NCBI GenBank assembly: GCA_020832965.1
Contig: JAJHRM010000001.1
Location: forward strand, 1-64,000
DNA: 64,000 nt
Direction: 5' to 3'
DNA from: Thermofilum sp.
Lineage (GTDB): Archaea; Thermoproteota; Thermoprotei; Thermofilales; Thermofilaceae
This document shows positions 58,683 to 64,000 of the stretch, in pieces (positions within the stretch are counted from its first letter, which is position 1; each line of letters begins with the position of its first letter). The notes under the pieces are model-generated. The model had not been told where the DNA came from. It was given only the letters and a program-made list of their open reading frames with translations, and did not search any database. The position numbers were made by a program, and so were the translations under genes.

Positions 58683-59741
58683 ATGGATGCAAATAAAATC
58701 ATTAGGAGGGTTCAGCTGACGGGTGGGTCGACCTTCATAGTCTCTATACCGAAGGAGTGGGCGGAGAAGATGAATATCGATAAGGGGAGCTTAGTTGTTC
58801 TCTCCTTGGAGAGCGACGGCTCTATAAGGTTAGTGCCGAGTTCTAGGAGACCTGAGCCCTTGGCAGCAGCCGAGATTCGGGTAAGGAAGGGCATGAGCCA
58901 CGGCTCAGTTCTTAGGGAGATCATGTCGATGTACCTTACGGGCTACAAGACTATCAGGGTGGTGTTTTCTTCTGAGGACTTAGAGTTTAGGAAGGCATTA
59001 AAGGATGTTATTACGCGTAAGTTGATAGGTGTGGAGATTCTGCACGAGGATTCGAGGGAGATGGTTTTGCAGATACTTGTAAACGTGGAGGACTTGCCTG
59101 TGTCTTCGATATTGACGAAGATGCTGGATGTTTCCCTCAGCATGCTAGCCGACATCAAGGCTGCTCTTGAAAGTGATGGAAAGATTTTGCTGAGTGACGT
59201 CTCTTCGCGTGACGACATAATCGATAAACTTTACCTCTACGGTCTTCGACAGCTACATACAGGGCTTAGAGGGGTGATTAGCCTTGAAGAGATTGGATTG
59301 CAGAAAGTTGACGAAGTCCTGCACTACGCCATGGTGCTGAAGAGCTTGGAGAGAATTGGGGACCACACTACTGCCATAGCTTTGACTCTCGGGGAGTTGA
59401 GGGATAGAGGGAGGGTGGGTAAAGAGCTCATTGCCCTCACTGATCGGACCTCCCAGTTCATAAAGTCTGCCTTGAACGCTTTCATGACCCGAGACAAGGA
59501 CAGCGCCAACAGGCTGCTAGACGTTGACGCGGTGGAGTTAAAGAACTTCGAGAATGACGTCTTCAGGAAACTTTCGCTCGAGGTCCCAGAGGAGGTTTCA
59601 ACTGTAAGAACAATTATTGGAAGCTACAGGAGAATCTTAGAGTACGGAACCGATATACTGGAGACAACGATAGATCTTCAGAGCGAGCATAGCAGCGCGC
59701 CTCATAACCTGGCTCTTTCGCGCACGCGCGCGCAGCATTGA
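58683..59741 (+). CDS. AbrB-PhoU regulator (archaeal PhoU-type)
   Basis: 352 residues. N-terminal AbrB-like DNA-binding domain (RRVQLTGGSTFIVSIPKEWAEKMNIDKGS, residues about 8-60), then a linker and a PhoU-type helical domain (about 170-340) with KVDEVLHYAMVLKSLERIGDHTTAIA. Archaeal proteins of this layout are linked with phosphate uptake control; no pst genes are nearby. A TTG nine bases upstream is also in frame and fits the TATA spacing. The last 15 codons (SSAPHNLALSRTRAQH) run through GCGCGC-rich text (59690-59735), so the natural C-terminus may have been replaced. Confidence 0.8.
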   Translation: MDANKIIRRVQLTGGSTFIVSIPKEWAEKMNIDKGSLVVLSLESDGSIRLVPSSRRPEPLAAAEIRVRKGMSHGSVLREIMSMYLTGYKTIRVVFSSEDLEFRKALKDVITRKLIGVEILHEDSREMVLQILVNVEDLPVSSILTKMLDVSLSMLADIKAALESDGKILLSDVSSRDDIIDKLYLYGLRQLHTGLRGVISLEEIGLQKVDEVLHYAMVLKSLERIGDHTTAIALTLGELRDRGRVGKELIALTDRTSQFIKSALNAFMTRDKDSANRLLDVDAVELKNFENDVFRKLSLEVPEEVSTVRTIIGSYRRILEYGTDILETTIDLQSEHSSAPHNLALSRTRAQH

Positions 59742-59937
59742 CAGGAGCCGCCCAATGGCATCTAGTAGCGCTCTTTATACTATGAAGAACCTTCCTGCGC
59801 CTACTTCTCCAGCTTATCCCGTTTTAGCATTGTATCAAGCAACATGTACTTATCTGGTTTCTGCCCTAAGCGCGCGCTTCCAACTTTTGGCACTTGCTAA
59901 AATCTTCAAAAAATTTAGAAAATGATAATTTTTTTAT
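59742..59937. other. Intergenic stretch with exact palindrome copy
   Basis: No gene recognised; contains AGCGCGCGCT at 59869-59878. Confidence 0.4.
59869..59878. repeat. Exact AGCGCGCGCT palindrome
   Basis: Intergenic copy between the PhoU-type gene and a truncated gene. Confidence 0.8.
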
Positions 59938-60126
59938 CTATATATATATGTAGCGCGCGCCTGAAGGTAGCCATAGGCCATACTTCCTTTCCCTCAGGAT
60001 CTCCTCGTACTCTGGCGCAAAATCCAGTAAAGATATTTTCTCTCCTCTTCCCAATCTGTCGTGTGATGAAAAATCTTCTTTAAACCTTTTCACCTCTCCG
60101 TTCAACCACTCCTCCAGATCCGCCAA
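59938..60126 (-). pseudogene. Truncated gene ending at a near palindrome copy
   Basis: 62 residues, charged N-terminal text (MADLEEWLNGEVKRFKED, then GRGEKISLLDFAPEYEEILRERKYGLW) that looks like the start of a longer protein. It runs into AGCGCGCGCC (59952-59961) and then a few A/T-coded residues to a stop. I cannot name the family. Likely another 3'-truncated gene. Confidence 0.45.
59952..59961. repeat. Near copy of the palindrome at a gene break
   Basis: AGCGCGCGCC, one mismatch, at the 3' end of the truncated gene; another, AGCGCGCGGG, lies at 60165. Confidence 0.6.
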
Positions 60127-60210
60127 GATGAGCTCTCATGCATATAGAGGATAAGCTTAGTATTAGCGCGCGGGCGGTAGCTATATTAGGGCGAAGAAAT
60201 AGGCAAGTGC

Positions 60211-60561
60211 ATGTTGAGGGAGAGACCTGTGGAGCTGGAGACTACGATTGTTAGTACTCGCGGCTTCAGGCTGTCACTAAAGGTTGACGGCGAGGAGGTT
60301 GCTCACTGCTATATTTACTTGGTAAAGAATGATTTGCATGACAAGCCTTATGCTTTACTGGAGGATGTTTACGTGGAGGAAGCTCATCGAGGCAAGGGGA
60401 TAGGCAGAAGGCTGGTCTTGGAGGCGATCGAGCTCGCGAAGAGGCAAAACTGCTACAAGATGATAGCAACTAGCAGGTTCGGCCGAGAAGCGCTTCACGA
60501 GTGGTACGAGAAGCTGGGCTTCCGTCGCCACGGCTTGGAGTTTCGCATAGACTTTGCATAA
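60211..60561 (+). CDS. GNAT-family N-acetyltransferase
   Basis: 116 residues. LEDVYVEEAHRGKGIGRRLVLEAIELAKRQN contains the acetyl-CoA loop R/Q-x-x-G-x-G/A, and ALHEWYEKLGFRRHGLEF is the usual C-terminal strand. Substrate unknown. Stands alone; a palindrome-like AGCGCGCGGG lies in its promoter region. Confidence 0.82.
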   Translation: MLRERPVELETTIVSTRGFRLSLKVDGEEVAHCYIYLVKNDLHDKPYALLEDVYVEEAHRGKGIGRRLVLEAIELAKRQNCYKMIATSRFGREALHEWYEKLGFRRHGLEFRIDFA

Positions 60562-60620
60562 GCCTCCTTTCTCCTCCTTGGAGACGCACGCCAATAAGCA
60601 GATACGAAGTCAAGGGTATG

Positions 60621-61478
60621 CTATGATAGCACTAGGAGTAGGAAGTATAAAGCTGGAAACATGCTGGCTACTTTCCAAGCCTTGAAGGATTTTTCCCTAT
60701 AGTCTCCCCTCACTAGTGAGGATGCTAGAAGCGTTTGTACAATGAGTAGTGGTAAAAGCGATGTGAGGAAGGTCCAGAGCGAAATCATTCCCAGCGCATA
60801 GGTAGCATAAGCGGTTACGAGAACTACGAAGGACGCAGTAAGTGATGCCTGAACACCCCTCTTCTCTCCATAGACTGCTGGCAGCATTGGGACGTTTGCT
60901 GCTCGGTAATCATCCAAGTAATATGTGGCAGCCGTCCATATGTGGAGCAGACTCCACACAGAGACCAATAGCATTAGCATTATGCTGTATGAGTCATAGC
61001 TACCTGTGGCAGCAGACCACCCTCCCAGGGCGGGCATGCCACCTCCAAAGCTGCAGAGAACAACGCTCCATGGAGTTCTCCTCTTGAGGAGAAAAGTGTA
61101 GGCAACGTCAAAGATGAAGACTCCTAGAAGCCCTGCAATCACAACGTAAATATTGATTAGAAAACTAATCAGCACACCGACCATCAGCAGTACTAGGCTC
61201 ACTCTAAGCACTTCGCTCTTGCTCAGCCTACCAGCAGGTATGGGCCTGCTTGCAGTCCTAGGCATTAGTGCATCAATATCCGCATCTAAAACCATGTTTA
61301 CGCCTGTAGCCCCACTTGTCATCAGTAATATCGCCGCTAGAGCCTCGAGAAATGTGGTAACACTAAGTGGTAAGTTATAGATTTTTAGTGCTCCTAAGTA
61401 AGAAAGGACTCCAACTGCCAGCGCCATTAATGTTTGCTTGTACTTGAAAACCTCTATGTAATCGCGGAGCTCACTCAT
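60621..61478 (-). CDS. UbiA-family prenyltransferase, heme O synthase (CtaB)-like
   Basis: 285 residues, about nine helices. Both Asp-rich sites are present: GVNMVLDADIDALMPRTASRPIPAG, and YYLDDYRAANVPMLPAVYG. RRTPWSVVLCSFGGGMPALGGW is typical of protoheme IX farnesyltransferase. The start is set by GAGGAG six bases upstream of the ATG. No heme-copper oxidase genes are in the window, so the prenyl acceptor may be heme or a quinone/lipid head; archaeal lipid UbiA enzymes are the alternative. Confidence 0.75.
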   Translation of the reverse strand: MSELRDYIEVFKYKQTLMALAVGVLSYLGALKIYNLPLSVTTFLEALAAILLMTSGATGVNMVLDADIDALMPRTASRPIPAGRLSKSEVLRVSLVLLMVGVLISFLINIYVVIAGLLGVFIFDVAYTFLLKRRTPWSVVLCSFGGGMPALGGWSAATGSYDSYSIMLMLLVSVWSLLHIWTAATYYLDDYRAANVPMLPAVYGEKRGVQASLTASFVVLVTAYATYALGMISLWTFLTSLLPLLIVQTLLASSLVRGDYREKSFKAWKVASMFPALYFLLLVLS

Positions 61479-61553
61479 AGCTAACTCCTCGCAAGGCTTC
61501 AATAAGTGGCATTTAAACTTGATGTAAATTTTCAGGAGGTAAAAAGGTTTTAG

Positions 61554-62192
61554 CTATTTTCTTATCTCCGTCAGGACGTAGAGGAGTGTGCAGATGGTTT
61601 GGTTCCTACTGAGAAACTCGATGTATAGAACCTTGACAAATCCATCCTCGATTCTCACTACTCCTCTGTAGTTGACGGGTTGCTCTTGCGCCAGAGCAGC
61701 TAGGCTTTGAAGCGTTTCGTATAGTTCTTTGCAATTAAGAGAGCACCTGCCTTCGAAGAATACGTCTAGAAAGCGGTCCATCGCTTTGGCTGACTTGTCC
61801 TGAGAACTTATTGCTAGCTCGAGAGCCCTGTAGAGAACCGTTTGCTCCGGTGTCCAGCCACTTCCTACCCTTATCCATCCTCCTTCGATGTTAACGTAGG
61901 TCGAGGATTTGTTTGAGAAGGTTATGGTTAGAGATGGGAAACTGTCCTGGAGCTTTATTATTGTGGTATTTAACGCGTTATTTTCGAGGTCTACATTCCC
62001 GCTAATCAACAGGCGTGCTGATGAGAAGTTTACTTTTTCCTCGAAGCTCCAGCCCTTCGAAGAGAATGTTTTCCCACGAGCCTCTACAAGCACCTTCTCT
62101 GGGTCTGCTTGCGTCCTCATGCAGACCAGGAAGATTAGGGATAAGGCTAGGACCACGAAACACACAACAATGTATGCAGCCTTCTTAGGCAC
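61554..62192 (-). CDS. Membrane-anchored extracellular protein of unknown function
   Basis: 212 residues. N-terminal anchor (residues about 5-24, VVCFVVLALSLIFLVCM) followed by an outside domain with N-glycosylation sites and two Cys in RCSLNCKEL. GGAGGTGG four bases before the ATG gives a strong ribosome site. No family recognised. Lies upstream of and co-directional with the UbiA gene, 75 bp apart. Confidence 0.6.
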   Translation of the reverse strand: MPKKAAYIVVCFVVLALSLIFLVCMRTQADPEKVLVEARGKTFSSKGWSFEEKVNFSSARLLISGNVDLENNALNTTIIKLQDSFPSLTITFSNKSSTYVNIEGGWIRVGSGWTPEQTVLYRALELAISSQDKSAKAMDRFLDVFFEGRCSLNCKELYETLQSLAALAQEQPVNYRGVVRIEDGFVKVLYIEFLSRNQTICTLLYVLTEIRK

Positions 62193-62530
62193 ATTTCCAC
62201 CTCCGCGAGCCCCTCCTTATATTAGGGTATCCTAGGCTATAAAGCTTGGGGCGTCATGGTTTCTCTCTGCCTCGTGGCAGTTAATCATTGTGTAGCGCGC
62301 GTAAGCACGACCTCCGAAATAGAGCTAGCGCGCTACCGTTGCGGCGCATGTGGCGCAGTGATCGATGAACCCGCAGGTGGGCGATGGTGAGGTATGCCTC
62401 TATTCCTTCTGCCCGGTGTGCAGTGCCCTAGCGCGCTAAAAAGGCTACTCTCTTGCCACCTTACCTCTCGTGAATCGCTAAACTGGAAATGCTTAATATC
62501 TTAAGGTCAGAAAAAGCATTGGGATTGAGG
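62193..62530. other. Intergenic stretch with palindrome copies and a zinc-ribbon relic
   Basis: Contains AGCGCGCGTA (62294), TAGCGCGCTA (62326-62335) and TAGCGCGCTA (62429-62438); the relic between the last two is listed separately. Confidence 0.45.
62326..62440 (+). pseudogene. Zinc-ribbon relic bounded by two short palindromes
   Basis: YRCGACGAVIDEPAGG, then after a frame change DGEVCLYSFCPVCSALA, gives two CxxC knuckles of a small zinc-ribbon protein. TAGCGCGCTA lies at each end (62326-62335 and 62429-62438), the second providing the end of the frame. Confidence 0.45.
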
Positions 62531-62788
62531 ATGACGTGTGTGAGATCCAGTAGCCTCGTCTGTGCTTCAAGCAAAACTTACCTTTTCACGGTGAGCGAGG
62601 AGTGTATGGGGAAGATCGAGGAGTGGCTGGGGAAAAACGGGAGGATTACTGCGCGCTATGGTCCCCTGGTTAAGGGATTGTACCAGGATGCCATCGTAAC
62701 CCTTCTAAAGCCTGACAAGATCCAGTTAATCCTCCAGTTTAGCAAGCTGACAGCGGAGGATTTTGAAAAAATTTTGAATAGTCTCTAG
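62531..62788 (+). CDS. Small protein of unknown function upstream of the flavoprotein
   Basis: 85 residues. RSSSLVCASSKTYLFTVSEECMGKIEEWLGKNGRITARYGPLV, then a hydrophobic strand (AIVTLLKPDKIQLILQF) and an acidic helix. Alpha/beta pattern, no family recognised. It lies 19 bp before the FAD gene, so the two are likely co-transcribed. An in-frame ATG 42 bases upstream is an alternative start. Confidence 0.5.
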   Translation: MTCVRSSSLVCASSKTYLFTVSEECMGKIEEWLGKNGRITARYGPLVKGLYQDAIVTLLKPDKIQLILQFSKLTAEDFEKILNSL

Positions 62789-62807
62789 GCTGCTCCATGG
62801 ATGGTTT

Positions 62808-63800
62808 ATGCCTGGGAGGATATGCATTGTCGGGGCTGGTCCCTCTGGCGCGTACCTAGCTAGGCTTCTAACTGATAGAGGCTTCAGAACCGCAGTGTAC
62901 GAGGTCAACAGCAGGCTGGCATTGAAGCCTTGCGGCTGGGGTATTCCGTACTCAATTGACGACTTCATGAGGTTACCCGGGGAAGTTATAGTTGAGAAGA
63001 TTAGGGGATATGAGATCTTCTTGGATGGGCAACCTATACATGAATACTGTGGCGAGGTTTTAGGCTACATTGTGGACAAGGAGTTGCTCCTCAGGTATCT
63101 TCTTGAAGGTATAGAGGTTATTCACCGCGGTGTGGATCCCAGGAGGCTCTCTGGGTGCTGGCTAGTTGTTGATGCTAGAGGTCATGCTGCGTATAAGGGT
63201 AGGAAGGCTTTAGCCCTGCAAGCCGAGGCTAGGGCTGAAGTTGAGCGGGACAGAATTAAGGTGTACTTTTTCTCGGACATGGTGGGGTACGGCTGGATTT
63301 TCCCAGCAAATAATGGGCTTGTTCGCTTGGGTGTGGGGGGCTTCATGGATGCCGCGTTTCTGAGGGGAAGGCTGTTCTCGCTTGCGAGATCTGTCGGAGC
63401 AGAGCTAGTTTCCTTGGCCGGCTCACCCATAGCAGCAGGCGGCATAGCGTCTCCGAGGGGAAGCGAGCTGGCTGTCGGAGAAGCCATGGGGGCAGTGATG
63501 CCTCTCACGGGTGAAGGGATAAGACCGGGCTTCCTGTCCGCAAAAGCCCTGAGTGAGTCGCTCTCGGGGGGAAGATCCTTCAGGAGACTGCTGGATGATT
63601 ACGGCTTGACATTCAATATTAACCTTCAGTTGAGGATACTGAGGTACTTGGAGAGAGCCTCGCCGGAAGATAGGAGGAAACTATACCGGTCTGCTCCAGC
63701 AGAGGTATTAAAGAGAGTGACTGCCGCGAATCTGACAAAGCTTGAGGTTGCCAGCTTCATTGCAAGGTGGCCGGGGTTCTTTAAAAAATTCTTAGCATGA
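62808..63800 (+). CDS. Geranylgeranyl-reductase-family FAD oxidoreductase
   Basis: 330 residues. Dinucleotide-binding ICIVGAGPSGAYLARLLTDRGF, the CGWGIPYS motif, VVDARGH and the second FAD site GEAMGAVMPLTGEGIRPGFLSAKAL match the group of archaeal geranylgeranyl reductases, which saturate isoprenoid chains of membrane lipids or quinones. Together with the UbiA gene 1.3 kb upstream this suggests isoprenoid lipid or quinone work. Exact substrate unknown. Confidence 0.78.
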   Translation: MPGRICIVGAGPSGAYLARLLTDRGFRTAVYEVNSRLALKPCGWGIPYSIDDFMRLPGEVIVEKIRGYEIFLDGQPIHEYCGEVLGYIVDKELLLRYLLEGIEVIHRGVDPRRLSGCWLVVDARGHAAYKGRKALALQAEARAEVERDRIKVYFFSDMVGYGWIFPANNGLVRLGVGGFMDAAFLRGRLFSLARSVGAELVSLAGSPIAAGGIASPRGSELAVGEAMGAVMPLTGEGIRPGFLSAKALSESLSGGRSFRRLLDDYGLTFNINLQLRILRYLERASPEDRRKLYRSAPAEVLKRVTAANLTKLEVASFIARWPGFFKKFLA

Positions 63801-63950
63801 ATTACGGTCCTCACCCAACCGTTATTCTCCTCGCTCATGCTCGCCCTCTGGTGGTGAGGGAGGTGCCGTGCTGCGCGCTAGCACTAAGCGCGCTATAGGT
63901 GAAGGGCAACGTTGCAGTGTGTGCTTGTCGTGCTCAGTCTTCTCGAGGTT
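63801..63950. other. Intergenic stretch with short palindromes
   Basis: TGCGCGCTAG (63873) and AAGCGCGCTA (63887) are shortened relatives of the palindrome. No gene recognised. Confidence 0.4.
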
Positions 63951-64000
63951 TTAGGCTAGCTTTGTCCCGCAGTAGGGGCAGAACAGGGCGTCTGCTGGTA
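63951..64000 (-). CDS. C-terminal end of a zinc-ribbon protein (runs off the window)
   Basis: Minus-strand frame ending ADALFCPYCGTKLA with a TAA stop. CPYC is the last knuckle of a zinc ribbon. Only 16 codons are inside the window. Confidence 0.5.
   Translation of the reverse strand, partial: PADALFCPYCGTKLA

Noticed and set aside
1..64000. tRNA genes and CRISPR arrays
   Set aside because: No T-arm consensus with a matching acceptor stem and no regularly spaced direct repeats were seen by eye.

Overview
The window reads as a chromosome segment of a hyperthermophilic, heterotrophic member of the Thermoproteota, most like Thermofilum. This rests on archaeal-type genes, many starts just behind a TATA box, GGTGA ribosome sites, gene overlaps of the ATGA/TGATG kind, an 11-subunit complex I without NuoEFG, PaREP1 and HEPN/MNT families, and a bacterial-style sugar phosphotransferase system (PTS), which as I recall has been reported in Thermofilum. 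Genus is an inference. I saw no rRNA, tRNA or CRISPR.

Layout. 0-2.5 kb: a GlpA-like glycerol-3-phosphate dehydrogenase with SdhB/C/D-like partners, an apparent glycerol-3-phosphate:quinone oxidoreductase. 2.6-11.7 kb: accessory DNA with a secreted protein, toxin-antitoxin modules, a metallophosphoesterase, two membrane proteins, a membrane-bound winged-helix regulator and many broken genes. 11.7-16.8 kb: a phosphoribosyltransferase-like gene, an ECF transporter and a divergent HTH-phosphoribosyltransferase regulator with an operator-like palindrome on its TATA box. 17-33.7 kb: galactitol-type PTS IIA, two IIB and two IIC, with a FAD/Fe-S 2-hydroxyacid dehydrogenase, a bipartite lipoate ligase, a 2-oxoacid dehydrogenase with a free lipoyl protein, an aldehyde:ferredoxin oxidoreductase, a class II aldolase and a FGGY kinase. 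34-46 kb: amino-sugar catabolism (NagA, a GlmS homologue without its glutaminase cysteine, a second SIS protein, a GatZ/KbaZ-like protein, a GlcNAc-kinase-like protein) with PTS enzyme I and HPr. 46.9-58.3 kb: glutamine synthetase and a complete nuoABCDHIJK-MLN run. 58.6-64 kb: an AbrB-PhoU regulator, a GNAT, a UbiA prenyltransferase and a geranylgeranyl-reductase-like flavoprotein.

Working together (inference): PEP phosphate passes EI -> HPr -> IIA -> IIB -> IIC to imported sugars or polyols. NagA and SIS enzymes send amino sugars to fructose-6-phosphate. A class II aldolase would make DHAP plus an aldehyde, which the aldehyde oxidoreductase, the FAD dehydrogenase and the lipoate-dependent dehydrogenase could carry to acetyl-CoA. 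Electrons could enter the quinone pool through complex I and the GlpA/Sdh-like complex.

The most unusual signal is a 10-bp palindrome, AGCGCGCGCT (longest form TAGCGCGCGCTA, which reads TAG on both strands). I count 12 exact copies and many near copies, against about 0.06 expected by chance. Almost none lie inside intact genes. They sit at the break or fusion points of dead genes (PTS IIA, IID, VapC, a GHMP kinase, a phosphoesterase tail) or supply the stop codon of intact genes. The IIA case is directly visible: the intact copy at 17.3 kb and the remnant at 29.7 kb align on both sides of the motif, with about 96 codons missing between. The motif therefore looks like a deletion or joining scar.
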